In this document: one piece after another, positions 16,107-24,590 of the stretch
Layout of the letters: each line of letters starts with the position of its first letter
Position numbering within the stretch: position 1 is the first letter of the stretch
NCBI GenBank assembly: GCA_027083445.1
Contig: JALWOP010000474.1
Coordinates: 1 to 33,788, forward strand
Length of the DNA: 33,788 nt
Direction of reading: 5' to 3'
Origin: Planctomycetota bacterium
GTDB taxonomy: Bacteria > Planctomycetota > UBA1135 > GCA-002686595
Notes under the pieces: generated by a model
Seen by the model: only the letters and a program-made list of their open reading frames with translations
Told to the model about the DNA's origin: nothing
The model's database searches: none
Program-made: the position numbers and the translations under genes

Positions 16107-17122
16107 TGGCACTGCGCTCGGGCATGTTCACGCTTACCGCTCTGGCGCTGGTCTTCGGTGTCGGGGCCTTCGCATTCCGGCAGGAAGATCAGCCCGCCGT
16201 GACCCCGGAGCTCCGACAGCGCTGGGAGGCTTTGAGTGAAAAGGAGCGGGCCCGGCTGCGGGAGCGTTTCGCGGAACTCGAACGCTTGAGTCCCGAGGAG
16301 CGGGACCGCATGCAGCGCCGGGCCAAACGTCTGGGTGAAATCGCTCGTCACCTCTACCGTTCACTCGATGAAGATGAACGCGCCAAGCTCGATCAGCTCG
16401 ATCCCGACAAGCGTCGCGAGGTGTTGCGCGAGATGGCCGCCGAGCACGCACGCAAGATGGGGCAACGCATCCTGGCGCTGCTCCCCGCAGAGGATCGCGA
16501 ACGGCTCCTGCGGGCCAGGCCGGAAGATCGCGAGATATTCTTCCTCGAGTTCCGTCAGCGGCAGCTTCGGCGTCTCGATGAAATCATCCGCAGGCAGGCC
16601 AAGAACTACCTTTCCGATGCGGAGCGCGAACGCCTTGCCGGCTTGAGTCAGGCTGAGCGCCGCGCCAAGTACCTCGACTTCTACAAGCGGCACGTCCGGC
16701 ATTGGGTTGCTGAGCACGGATTGCCCGATGGGGTCACGCCGGAGCGCTGGAAGGCCTTGCAAGAGATGCCGCCGATCGTCTTCAACCTGGCTTGGGAACG
16801 CATCCGAGAACGGCAGGGTTTGCCATCCGCCATGCGTCCGGAACAGGCTACCCCTGGGGCGAGACGGCTGTTCGAGGCCTACTGGGCCGGTGAAGAGCGG
16901 GATCGAATCGACCTGGAGCAACTCGATCCCCAGGAGCGGGTGCAGAGGCAGGAGCTCTGGCGCAAACGGCGTGTACTCGCGGTGGCGCGTGAGCTCGAGG
17001 CGGAGGGGATCCTCCGGCCGGAAGAGCTGCGCATGCTCCAGACCGCGGATCCAGCTCAGTTGATCACGAGCCTGCGGCGCCTCGCCGGTCTCCTGATGCG
17101 GCGCGAGGATAGGGGCAAGTAG
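16106..17122 (+). CDS. Exported charged helical protein (DUF3106-like) of the sigma/anti-sigma operon
   Basis: This 338-residue protein has an N-terminal signal or anchor helix (about residues 8-24) and then an almost entirely alpha-helical, Arg/Glu-rich body. Repeated short motifs such as WEALSEKERARLRERFAEL, LSPEERDRMQ and LDPQERVQRQELW resemble DUF3106 and periplasmic metal-sensor (CpxP/ZraP-like) helical hairpins. I do not know a defined activity. Translation is coupled to the anti-sigma gene (TGATG overlap), so it probably acts in the periplasm as a sensor or effector of the same switch. It has no cysteine, arguing against a redox role. A 6-bp hairpin (GGGGCA/TGCCCC, 17112-17129) spans its stop codon. 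Confidence 0.8.
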   Translation: MALRSGMFTLTALALVFGVGAFAFRQEDQPAVTPELRQRWEALSEKERARLRERFAELERLSPEERDRMQRRAKRLGEIARHLYRSLDEDERAKLDQLDPDKRREVLREMAAEHARKMGQRILALLPAEDRERLLRARPEDREIFFLEFRQRQLRRLDEIIRRQAKNYLSDAERERLAGLSQAERRAKYLDFYKRHVRHWVAEHGLPDGVTPERWKALQEMPPIVFNLAWERIRERQGLPSAMRPEQATPGARRLFEAYWAGEERDRIDLEQLDPQERVQRQELWRKRRVLAVARELEAEGILRPEELRMLQTADPAQLITSLRRLAGLLMRREDRGK

Positions 17123-17129
17123 CTGCCCC
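17112..17129 (+). terminator. Weak hairpin at the end of the sigma operon
   Basis: GGGGCA (17112-17117) and TGCCCC (17124-17129) pair across the stop codon with a 6-base loop. No T-run follows, so termination here is only possible. Confidence 0.3.
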
Positions 17130-17134
17130 GGCGC

Positions 17135-17140
17135 TACACT
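17135..17140 (+). promoter_or_regulatory. Putative -10 box for a leaderless mnmH mRNA
   Basis: TACACT ends exactly 6 bases before GTG 17147. There is no Shine-Dalgarno sequence, matching the lysC arrangement. Confidence 0.35.
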
Positions 17141-17146
17141 CGGTGT

Positions 17147-18331
17147 GTGGCCCTCGCTCCCCGCGACAACGCGACGTTCGTCCCTCTTCTCGACGCCCAG
17201 ACGGTTCTCGCCTGCAAGGACGCGCGCATCTTCGACCTGCGCTCACCGAGCGAATTCGAGGAGGATCACCTGCCGGGGGCGCTCAACGTGCCCCTGTTCG
17301 ATGACGCTGAACGGGCGATCGTGGGCTGGCTCTACCACCGCGCCTCGCCCGAACGGGCTTTCCAGGAGGGGCTGGAGGTCGTCGAACGCAAGATCGTTTC
17401 CCTCGTGCGGGCGATCCTCCCCGGTGAAGAATTCGGCGAGAGCCACGTCCTGGAGCGCATGCGCGCATTGGTACGCGATGGCTTCCAGGGCCTAGAGGCG
17501 GGCCTTGCGGCCGGACGCGCGAGCAAGGTCCCAACCACGCCGACCGTGCTGTACTGCTGGCGTGGTGGGTTGAGGTCACGCTCGGTCGTCGCTTTGCTCG
17601 CGGCACTAGGCGCAGAGGGGGTCGTAGGGCTGGAGAACGGCTACAAGGGTTACCGAGCCCATGTGCGTGCCGAACTCGAGGGGTTCGAACCACCGGCGAC
17701 CTTCGTTCTGCGTGGTTTGACGGGTGTGGGCAAGACCCTGGTCCTGCGCGCCATGCAGAGACTGCGCCCGGAGTGGATTCTCGATCTAGAGCACGCCGCG
17801 GGGCACCGCAGTTCCCTGCTCGGGATGGTCGGGCTCGAACCCGTCAGCCAGAAACGCTTCGACTCGCGGATCGCGTCGCGGCTGCGCGGAAGTCGGGCAC
17901 CGGCCCTGGTGGTCGAAGGCGAGAGCCGCAAGGTGGGCGACGTGGTCATTCCCGCCAGGCTCTGGCAGGCGATGGCGGGCGGGACCAACATCCTGCTCGA
18001 GGCCGATCAGGAGCGGCGCGTCGAGGTCCTGCTCGACGACTATCTGGCGGATCCAGAGGCTCGGCCACGGTTGCGCGAGCAGTTGGCCCGGGTCGAAGAG
18101 CGCATGGCGGGAGGGGCGCGGGATCTGGTCGGTTTGTTCGACGCGGGGCGCGAGCGGGAGCTGGTGGCGATCCTGCTCGAGCACTACTACGACCCTCTCT
18201 ACTTGCATTCGGAGAAGGGCAAGGCCTATGCCCTACGGGTGGATGCGAGTGACCCGGAGCGCTGCGCCGAGGAGATCAGTACCTGGATCGAGCGGCAGCT
18301 TCTTGGTCACTCCGGCAAGCCGTGTGCGTAG
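17147..18331 (+). CDS. mnmH: tRNA 2-selenouridine synthase
   Basis: This 394-residue enzyme (SelU, YbbB) replaces sulfur by selenium at the wobble 2-thiouridine of Lys, Glu and Gln tRNAs through a geranylated intermediate, using selenophosphate. The N-terminal rhodanese domain covers about residues 12-165, with IFDLRSPSEFEEDHLPGALNVPLF and active Cys137 in YCWRGGLRSRS. The C-terminal P-loop domain starts with GLTGVGKT (190-197) and contains LDLEHAAGHRSSLLGMVG and VEGESRKVGDV, both typical of the family. The length slightly exceeds the E. coli protein (364). GTG 17147 follows a TACACT box. Its presence implies a selenophosphate synthetase (selD) elsewhere in the genome; none is in this window. 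A DoxX-like gene follows 32 bases later and is probably cotranscribed. Confidence 0.95.
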   Translation: MALAPRDNATFVPLLDAQTVLACKDARIFDLRSPSEFEEDHLPGALNVPLFDDAERAIVGWLYHRASPERAFQEGLEVVERKIVSLVRAILPGEEFGESHVLERMRALVRDGFQGLEAGLAAGRASKVPTTPTVLYCWRGGLRSRSVVALLAALGAEGVVGLENGYKGYRAHVRAELEGFEPPATFVLRGLTGVGKTLVLRAMQRLRPEWILDLEHAAGHRSSLLGMVGLEPVSQKRFDSRIASRLRGSRAPALVVEGESRKVGDVVIPARLWQAMAGGTNILLEADQERRVEVLLDDYLADPEARPRLREQLARVEERMAGGARDLVGLFDAGRERELVAILLEHYYDPLYLHSEKGKAYALRVDASDPERCAEEISTWIERQLLGHSGKPCA

Positions 18332-18363
18332 GGGCGCCTGCGCTACCCGAGCCCTGGGAGACC

Positions 18364-18792
18364 ATGACCACATCGACTCAAGAGCATCCCCACTCGACCA
18401 CTCTCTCCCGCACCGGCTGCCGCGTCAGTTGGCTCCTGCAACTGATCGCTGCGGCGATCCTCTTCCAGACCCTCTTCTTCAAGTTCACCGCGGCTCCCGA
18501 GGCGGTGGCTCTCTTCGAGAAACTCGGCGTGGAGCCTTGGGGGCGGCTCGTCCTGGGGGGGATCGAACTGCTCGTCGGTATCGCGCTTCTCGTCCCGCGC
18601 ACGGCTCTCCTCGGGGCCCTGGCTGCCGCCGGCCTCATGGTCGGGGCGATCGCCTCCCACCTCCTGGTCTTGGGGATCGAGGTGGGAGGTGATGGTGGCA
18701 GCCTCTTCGCGATGGCCTGCATCACGCTGGTCGCCGCCCTCGGGGTCATCTGGCTGCGTCGTGGCCGCTTGACCGGGTTTACCGGAGCGTAA
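18364..18792 (+). CDS. DoxX-like small membrane protein
   Basis: This is a 142-residue integral membrane protein with four likely helices at about residues 22-42, 60-78, 80-104 and 116-132. The pattern SWLLQLIAAAILFQTLFFKF, then EAVALFEKLGVEPWGRLVLGGIELLVGIALLVPR, then a Gly/Ala-rich helix is characteristic of the DoxX/DoxD superfamily. The family's biochemical role is poorly defined; members have been linked to quinone-dependent oxidation and to oxidative stress complexes. GGGAG lies 4 bases before ATG 18364, supporting this start over an earlier in-frame ATG at 18322 that would overlap the mnmH end. It is followed by a terminator region. Confidence 0.85.
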   Translation: MTTSTQEHPHSTTLSRTGCRVSWLLQLIAAAILFQTLFFKFTAAPEAVALFEKLGVEPWGRLVLGGIELLVGIALLVPRTALLGALAAAGLMVGAIASHLLVLGIEVGGDGGSLFAMACITLVAALGVIWLRRGRLTGFTGA

Positions 18793-18793
18793 C

Positions 18794-18858
18794 CCCGCCC
18801 GGGTCGAGGCGGGAAGCGGGCAGGTGCGTGGGAAGGCCCTCCAACCGCGCATTTTTTT
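18794..18858 (+). terminator. Intrinsic terminator region after the mnmH-doxX operon
   Basis: A first hairpin (CCCGCC and GGCGGG, 18794-18813) touches the stop codon. A second imperfect one (GCGTGG 18826-18831 with CCA-AC-CGC 18841-18848) is followed by seven T residues at 18852-18858, the only good T-run after a stem in this window. Confidence 0.6.
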
Positions 18859-18861
18859 CAG

Positions 18862-19049
18862 AGAAACACACGCGATCTAGAGCCGCTCGTCGTTTCTAGG
18901 GGTGGCGACCCGGCTGGGAAGCGAGAGAGAGAACCGGTGAGCGCCCCCTCCGGGGGGCGGGAGGAACCTGCAACGGGGCTTGGGAGAGCCCCCAGCACCG
19001 CCAACTAGCCAGCGCCGCATGGGGCGGGCCCTCGGGAGGGGCCCGCCCC
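18862..19049. repeat. Hairpin-rich intergenic element upstream of pepN
   Basis: Four inverted repeats occur in a row: AGAAAC (18862-18867) with GTTTCT (18892-18897); CGCCCCC with GGGGGCG (18942-18959); GGGGCT with AGCCCC (18975-18992); and GGGGCGGGCC with GGCCCGCCCC (19021-19049), a perfect 10-bp stem. The rest of the 407-base gap (18793-19199) holds no convincing gene: the minus-strand frame across it is Arg/Pro/Ser-rich with no domain. The element could be a structured RNA, a small repeat family, or stacked terminators. Confidence 0.4.
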
Positions 19050-19165
19050 TCCCTCTTGGGGGACCTTCTCGAGGGCTTCTTGTCGAGGGGGAGCGTTTTC
19101 TCGCCGGCAGGGGGTCCAGTGCGGGATGGAGAGCGAGGGCCTCCGCCCCGAGGTCCTGCTGGGAG

Positions 19166-19171
19166 TATCCT
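19166..19171 (+). promoter_or_regulatory. Putative -10 box for pepN
   Basis: TATCCT lies 28 bases before ATG 19200. There is no good -35 match and no Shine-Dalgarno sequence. Confidence 0.25.
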
Positions 19172-19199
19172 GGTTCGCCTTTCCAGCACCCAGATCCCC

Positions 19200-21827
19200 A
19201 TGCGCCCGACCCAGATTGCCACCGCACCCATTCTCCGCACGGACTATCGCCCCCTTCCCTGGAAGGTGGAGCGGGTCGACCTGCGCTTCGAGCTCGATCC
19301 CGAGGCGACCCTGGTTCGCTCGCGTCTGACCTTGGAGCGGACCGGCTCGGGCCCGCTCGTCCTCGACGGAGAGGAGTTGACGCTGCTCGAGATCTCGGTG
19401 GACGGCCGCGCCCTGAAGGAGGGCGAGTACGAGCTGGACGAGGAGCACCTCACTCTGAGCGAACTACCGGATCACTGTGTCCTGGAATTGGCGGTGCGCA
19501 TCGCCCCCGAGCGGAACAAGGCCCTCTCGGGTCTCTATCGGTCAAGCGGAAACTACTGCACCCAGTGTGAGGCGGAGGGCTTCCGCCGTATCACCTTCTT
19601 CCCCGACCGGCCCGATGTCATGACGCGCTTCACCACCGAGATCGTGTCGGATCTGCCGGTCATGCTCTCCAACGGCAACCGCGTGGGCGAGGAGAGCCTT
19701 CCCGACGGGCGGCGCCTGGTGCGCTGGGAGGATCCCTTTCCCAAGCCCAGCTACCTGTTCGCCCTGGTCGCGGGCAACCTGGTCTCCGAGTGCGGCACCT
19801 TCACCACCGCTTCGGGACGCACAGTCGACCTGGAAGTGTGGGTCGAGCCTCAGAATGCTGACAAGTGTGCGCACGCCCTGCACTCGCTTGCTACGGCGAT
19901 GAAGTGGGACGAGGAGCGCTTCGGCCTCGAGTACGACCTCGACCTGTACATGATCGTCGCCGTGGGCGACTTCAACATGGGCGCGATGGAGAACAAGGGG
20001 CTCAACGTCTTCAACTCCAAGTACGTCTTGGCTCGCCCGGAGACCGCCACCGACGAAGACTACGAGAACATCGAAGGTGTCATCGGGCACGAGTACTTCC
20101 ACAACTGGACCGGCAACCGTGTGACTTGCCGGGACTGGTTCCAACTGACGCTCAAGGAAGGTCTGACGGTCTATCGCGATCAATCCTTCACCGCCGACCA
20201 GACCTCGGCACCGGTCAAACGCATCCTCGACGTCCGCCGACTGCGCACGCGCCAGTTTCCCGAGGACGCAGGGCCCATGGCCCACCCCATCCGACCCGAG
20301 TCCTATGTCGCCATGGACAACTTCTACACGGCGACCGTGTATGAGAAGGGGGCCGAGGTGGTGCGCATGTACGAGACCCTCCTGGGCCGCGAGGGGTTCC
20401 GCCGGGGCATGGACCTCTACTTTGAGCGGCACGACGGCCAAGCGGTGACCTGCGACGACTTCCGCGCGGCCATGGCCGACGCGAACGGGGCGGACCTGGA
20501 TCAGTTCGAGCGCTGGTACTCCCAAGCGGGGACCCCCCGGTTGGCCATGGAGACGGCCCATGACTCGCAGGCGGGGACTTTCCGCCTCACCCTGCGCCAG
20601 GCCTGCCCTGAAGGGCAGGACAGCGCCCTCTATCAGCCCCTACACATTCCCGTCCGCGTAGCGCTTCTGGGCCGGGGAGGTCGTGAGTTGCCCCTGCGGC
20701 TGGCGGGTGAGGAGGAGGCTCCTCGCGAGCGTGTGCTCGAGCTACGCGAGATGGAACAGACCTTCGTTTTCGAGGGCATCGAGGAGGCACCCGTGCCTTC
20801 GATCTTGCGTGGTTTTTCAGCGCCGGTGATCCTCGAGACCCCTCGCACCGAGGAGGAGTACACCTTCCTGTTTGCGCACGACACGGATGCCTTCAACCGC
20901 TGGGACGCGGGGCAGGAGCTATTCACCCGCGAACTGTTTGCCCTGCTGGATGCCCACAAGGAGGGCGGCCCGATGCAGGTCTCGGAGAGCCTGGTGGCGG
21001 CTTTCCGCAGTGCGTTGTTGGATGAGGGGAGCGACGGGTCGATCCGAGCCTTGACCCTGGAACTTCCCGGAGAGCGGGCCCTGGCTCAGCGCCGCACGCC
21101 GGTCGATCCCGAGGGGCTGCGCACCGTGCGCCGGCACCTGATGCGGGTTCTGGCGGAGAATCTGCGCGCGGAGTGGCTGGAACTCTATGAGAGCTGCGCT
21201 CCCCAGGGCGAGTACCAGGCGACCAAGGCGGAGATCGATCGCCGGCGGCTCAGGGCCTTGGCCCTCAGCTTCCTGGTATGCCTCGAAGAACCGGACATGA
21301 CGGCCCTCGCCTACGAGCAGTTCACTCGGGCTGACAATATGAGCGATGCGCAGGCCGCGCTGGCGTGCCTGGTGAACCTGGATGTGCCCGAACGCGAGGA
21401 GGCTCTCGCGGCATTCCACGCCCGCTGGCACGAGGATCCCCTGGTTCTCGACAAGTGGTTCGACCTGCAGGCGGGCTGCACGCTGCCAGGGGCGCCGGAG
21501 CGCGTGCGTGCTCTGATGGAGCACCCGGACTTCACCCTGGCCAATCCCAATCGGGCGCGCAGTGTCCTGTGGACCTTCTCGTCCCTGAACCTCGCCGGAT
21601 TCCACGCTGCCTCAGGGGATGGCTACCGCATTCTGGCCGATGCGGTACTGGAGATCGATGGCGACAATCCTCAGCTCGCCGCCCGCTTGGTGGGGGCCTT
21701 CAACCCCTGGCGGCGCTACGACGCCGAGCGGGGTCGGCTCATGCGACAGGAGCTCGAACGGATTCGCGAGGCCCCCGGGCTCTCGAAGAACACGGCCGAG
21801 ATCGTGGGGCACGCCCTGGGGGAGTAG
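19200..21827 (+). CDS. pepN: Aminopeptidase N (M1 family)
   Basis: This 875-residue zinc metallopeptidase removes N-terminal residues from peptides in the cytoplasm. The substrate motif GAMEN is at residues 261-265 and the zinc motif HEYFH at 297-301, followed by NWTGNRVTCRDWFQLTLKEGLT with the third zinc ligand Glu. These positions coincide with those of E. coli PepN as I recall them, and the length is also nearly the same. The usual four-domain order is visible: beta-rich N domain (1-190), catalytic domain (190-440), small beta domain (440-540) and helical C domain (540-875). ATG 19200 is preferred because the upstream in-frame extension is Gly/Pro-rich intergenic sequence. The gene stands alone, with a hairpin cluster before it and the purF promoter after it. 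Confidence 0.96.
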   Translation: MRPTQIATAPILRTDYRPLPWKVERVDLRFELDPEATLVRSRLTLERTGSGPLVLDGEELTLLEISVDGRALKEGEYELDEEHLTLSELPDHCVLELAVRIAPERNKALSGLYRSSGNYCTQCEAEGFRRITFFPDRPDVMTRFTTEIVSDLPVMLSNGNRVGEESLPDGRRLVRWEDPFPKPSYLFALVAGNLVSECGTFTTASGRTVDLEVWVEPQNADKCAHALHSLATAMKWDEERFGLEYDLDLYMIVAVGDFNMGAMENKGLNVFNSKYVLARPETATDEDYENIEGVIGHEYFHNWTGNRVTCRDWFQLTLKEGLTVYRDQSFTADQTSAPVKRILDVRRLRTRQFPEDAGPMAHPIRPESYVAMDNFYTATVYEKGAEVVRMYETLLGREGFRRGMDLYFERHDGQAVTCDDFRAAMADANGADLDQFERWYSQAGTPRLAMETAHDSQAGTFRLTLRQACPEGQDSALYQPLHIPVRVALLGRGGRELPLRLAGEEEAPRERVLELREMEQTFVFEGIEEAPVPSILRGFSAPVILETPRTEEEYTFLFAHDTDAFNRWDAGQELFTRELFALLDAHKEGGPMQVSESLVAAFRSALLDEGSDGSIRALTLELPGERALAQRRTPVDPEGLRTVRRHLMRVLAENLRAEWLELYESCAPQGEYQATKAEIDRRRLRALALSFLVCLEEPDMTALAYEQFTRADNMSDAQAALACLVNLDVPEREEALAAFHARWHEDPLVLDKWFDLQAGCTLPGAPERVRALMEHPDFTLANPNRARSVLWTFSSLNLAGFHAASGDGYRILADAVLEIDGDNPQLAARLVGAFNPWRRYDAERGRLMRQELERIREAPGLSKNTAEIVGHALGE

Positions 21828-21854
21828 ATCCGGCGACTAGGCAATCGGGGCCCA

Positions 21855-21883
21855 TTGTCCCCACCCCTGCAGGGGTCTATCTT
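21855..21883 (+). promoter_or_regulatory. purF promoter with palindromic spacer
   Basis: TTGTCC (21855-21860) and TATCTT (21878-21883) are separated by exactly 17 bases, the best -35/-10 pair seen in the window. The spacer contains a perfect 14-base palindrome, reading ACCCCTGCAGGGGT, at 21863-21876. A repressor bound there would block RNA polymerase. The leader to ATG 21955 would be about 65 bases. Confidence 0.5.
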
Positions 21884-21954
21884 GCACTAGCGGCTCCCCC
21901 CAACCCACCGGCACTCACCACCCCGACACGCAGGCTCCCGCGAATCATCCCCTC

Positions 21955-23430
21955 ATGTGCGGCTTCATCGGTATCTACGGCCCTGACGGGGTCGATGTGG
22001 CGAGCGAAATCTACGAAGGCCTGCTCGCGGTCCAGCACCGGGGGCAGGATGCCGCCGGCATCACCACCTTCTCCAAGAAGTTCAACGTCAAGAAGGGCTT
22101 TGGGCTGGTGGTCGAGGTCTTCAACGAGGAGAACATGGCCCGCCTGCGCGGTCATCTGGGGGTGGGCCATGTGCGCTACCCCACCGTCGGCGGGAACCAG
22201 GAAGAGGACGCACAGCCCTTCCATCACACCTTCCCGGTCGGTGTGGCGATGGTGCACAACGGCAACGTCACCAACTTTCACGAGCTGACCGAGACGCGCT
22301 TCCGCCGGGGGGGAGTGCGACTCAACTCCTCCTGCGATCTCGAGATCATCCTCTGGGTCTTCCAGAAAGGGTTGGCCGATGCTTTGCAGCAAAAACCCGT
22401 CCTGGAACCCGAGGACATCTTCGCTGCGGTGAAGAGGGTCTACGAGGAGGTCAAGGGGGCCTACTCCGTATGCGCGGCGATCACCGATGTGGGCATGGTG
22501 GCCTTCCGTGACCCCTACGGCATCAAGCCGATCTGTCTGGGTAAGAAGACGACCGAGGAAGGTGAGTGGTTTGCCTGCGCCTCCGAGAGCGTGGTCCTCG
22601 ATGTGAACGGCTATACCCGGGTCCACGACATCGGGCCCGGTGAGGCGGTCTTCATCGATACTCGCAGGAGGGTGCACCGCAAGGTGATCGGCGAGAAGCT
22701 GCACCGCCCCTGTATCTTCGAGCTGGTCTACTTCGCGCGACCCGACTCTTTCCTCGACGACATCTCCGTCTACAAGACGCGCCGCCGTTTCGGCCACCGC
22801 TTGGGGGCTCAGTGGAAAGATGTCGGTGCACCCCGTCCCGACGTCGTCATTCCCGTACCGGACTCCTCTCGGGATGCCGCCATGGGCGTCGCGGACCAAC
22901 TGGGCGTGCCCTATCGGGAAGGCCTGGTCAAGAACCGCTACGTGGGGCGTACCTTCATCATGCCCAACCAGAAGGTGCGCAAGTCCTCCATTCGGCGCAA
23001 GCTGAACCCGATCGAGCTCGAGTTCAAGGGCAAGGATGTGCTTCTCATCGACGACTCGATCGTGCGCGGGAATACCTCGCGTAGCATCGTCGAGATGGCG
23101 CGAAGGGCAGGAGCGAACAAGGTCTATCTGGGGATCACCAGCCCGCCCCTGATCGCGCCCTGCCCCTACGGCATCGATATGGCGAGCAAGAAGGAGTTCA
23201 TCGCCACGGACAGGACCCCCGAGGAGATCGCCGAGTCGCTCGGGGCGGACTATGTCCTCTACCTCGACCGTGAGGAGATGAACGCAGCGGCCCGCGAAGG
23301 CAACGAGAGGATCGAAGAGTTCTGCAACGCCTGCTTCACGGGTCGTTATCCCACCGAGGATGTGACCCTCGAGCGCCTCAAGGCCATCGAGGAAGAGCGC
23401 GGATGCCAACGGGACAACATCTCGGTCTGA
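21955..23430 (+). CDS. purF: Amidophosphoribosyltransferase
   Basis: This 491-residue enzyme makes phosphoribosylamine from PRPP and glutamine, the first committed step of purine synthesis. The N-terminal glutaminase has its nucleophile at Cys2 (MCGFIGIYG) right after the initiator Met, so there is no propeptide, and HRGQDAAG follows at about residues 26-33. The C-terminal phosphoribosyltransferase has the PRPP loop [15 protein letters not shown] at about 362-376. The segment [22 protein letters not shown] is the E. coli-type (iron-sulfur-free) signature rather than the Bacillus type. ATG 21955 is the only sensible start, because Cys must be residue 2; no Shine-Dalgarno sequence is seen. A cysteine synthase family gene follows after 67 bases. 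Confidence 0.96.
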   Translation: MCGFIGIYGPDGVDVASEIYEGLLAVQHRGQDAAGITTFSKKFNVKKGFGLVVEVFNEENMARLRGHLGVGHVRYPTVGGNQEEDAQPFHHTFPVGVAMVHNGNVTNFHELTETRFRRGGVRLNSSCDLEIILWVFQKGLADALQQKPVLEPEDIFAAVKRVYEEVKGAYSVCAAITDVGMVAFRDPYGIKPICLGKKTTEEGEWFACASESVVLDVNGYTRVHDIGPGEAVFIDTRRRVHRKVIGEKLHRPCIFELVYFARPDSFLDDISVYKTRRRFGHRLGAQWKDVGAPRPDVVIPVPDSSRDAAMGVADQLGVPYREGLVKNRYVGRTFIMPNQKVRKSSIRRKLNPIELEFKGKDVLLIDDSIVRGNTSRSIVEMARRAGANKVYLGITSPPLIAPCPYGIDMASKKEFIATDRTPEEIAESLGADYVLYLDREEMNAAAREGNERIEEFCNACFTGRYPTEDVTLERLKAIEEERGCQRDNISV

Positions 23431-23497
23431 ATCTCGACATCCTCTCTGCCTCCGACTCGCTTCTCTCCGTCTTCCTGCATCTCACTCCCTCCGCCAA

Positions 23498-24532
23498 ATG
23501 CGCGCCAGCCTCCAGTCCCTCCACCACATGGTGGGTGACACGCCCCTCTTCTCGATCCACCTCCGTGTTCGTGGCAAGGAATTCACGATCCACACCAAGA
23601 ATGAGATCTTCAATCTCACCGGAAGCATCAAGGATCGCATGGTGCTGCGTATCTTGGAGCGGGGATACGAAGAGGGTTCTCTGAAGCCCGGCGACCTGCT
23701 CGTCGAGGCGACCAGTGGGAACACGGGGATCGCCGTGGCGGCGATAGGACGGGCCCTGGGCCATCCGGTCCGCATTCACATGCCGGACTGGATGAGCCGC
23801 GAGCGTGCCTTGGTGATCCAGAGCCTGGGTGCGACGGTCGTTCCCGTCTCGGCTGAAGCGGGCGGATTCCTGGGCAGCATCGCTCAGGCTGAGGAGTGCG
23901 CGCGCGAGCGGGAGGATGTTTTCCTGCCGCGGCAGTTCGAGAGTGCGGCAAACGTGGAAGCGCACGAGCGTACGACCGGGCCGGAGCTCGTCGCGCAGCT
24001 CGAAGAGCTGGGTCTGCGGCCAACCGCCTTCGTCGCCGGAGTGGGCACGGGTGGCACGGTGATGGGCGTGGGGCGTTTTCTGCGCGAGCGGTTCGGGAAA
24101 GTCGAAATCCACCCCCTCGAGCCGGCCAACTCACCGACCTTGAGCACGGGACATCGCGTCGGCAAGCACCGCATCCAGGGCATCAGCGACGAGTTCATTC
24201 CCGACATCGTCGACCTGGGATTCCTCGACGGCGTGGTCGACGTCTGGGATGGGGATGCGATTCTGATGGCCCAGCGCCTGGCGGGAGAGCTGGGCCTGGG
24301 GGTGGGCATCAGCTCTGGAGCCAACCTCCTCGGCGCGGTACGCGTGGCTCTGGAGCAGGGTGATGGGGCGGTCGTGGCGACGGTCTTTCCCGACAGCAAC
24401 AAGAAGTACCTCTCGACCGACCTCGTGCGAGAGGAGCCCGTGCGGGATGAGTACCTCAGCCCCGAAATCGAGCTTCTCGGATGGGAAGTCACCCGCGGGC
24501 CCGCTCTGGAGGACGCCACGGTCGGCACCTAG
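23498..24532 (+). CDS. PLP-dependent cysteine synthase family protein
   Basis: This 344-residue fold-type II PLP enzyme is related to CysK, CysM and cystathionine beta-synthase. The PLP Lys lies in [10 protein letters not shown] (about residues 39-48). [19 protein letters not shown] binds the substrate carboxylate, [11 protein letters not shown] binds the cofactor phosphate, and [11 protein letters not shown] and [13 protein letters not shown] close the active site. The likely reaction is sulfide plus O-acetylserine (or O-phosphoserine) to cysteine. Two positions differ from textbook Cys[10 protein letters not shown] instead of NPSGSVKDR, and MPDWMSRER where CysK has MPETMS-type sequence, so the acceptor may differ. 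No serine acetyltransferase gene is near. ATG 23498 has no Shine-Dalgarno sequence; an in-frame ATG at 23528 would remove ten residues. Confidence 0.88.
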   Translation: MRASLQSLHHMVGDTPLFSIHLRVRGKEFTIHTKNEIFNLTGSIKDRMVLRILERGYEEGSLKPGDLLVEATSGNTGIAVAAIGRALGHPVRIHMPDWMSRERALVIQSLGATVVPVSAEAGGFLGSIAQAEECAREREDVFLPRQFESAANVEAHERTTGPELVAQLEELGLRPTAFVAGVGTGGTVMGVGRFLRERFGKVEIHPLEPANSPTLSTGHRVGKHRIQGISDEFIPDIVDLGFLDGVVDVWDGDAILMAQRLAGELGLGVGISSGANLLGAVRVALEQGDGAVVATVFPDSNKKYLSTDLVREEPVRDEYLSPEIELLGWEVTRGPALEDATVGT

Positions 24533-24590
24533 CAGCAGCACCTGGCAGCAGGACCCGCCCAGGAGTTCGCTTCGTGGGTCTGAGCTGGGA

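Noticed and set aside
18877-19240. Minus-strand frames of about 115 residues upstream of pepN
   Set aside because: They cross several perfect hairpins and are Arg/Pro/Gly-rich with no family resemblance; structured non-coding DNA is more likely.
19542-20561. A 339-residue open frame antisense to pepN
   Set aside because: It lies opposite the catalytic domain of a clear PepN and contains no motif; it is a codon-bias shadow.
21877-23409. A 510-residue open frame antisense to purF
   Set aside because: It mirrors the codons of purF exactly, has no recognisable domain, and long antisense frames are expected in GC-rich genes with strong third-position bias.
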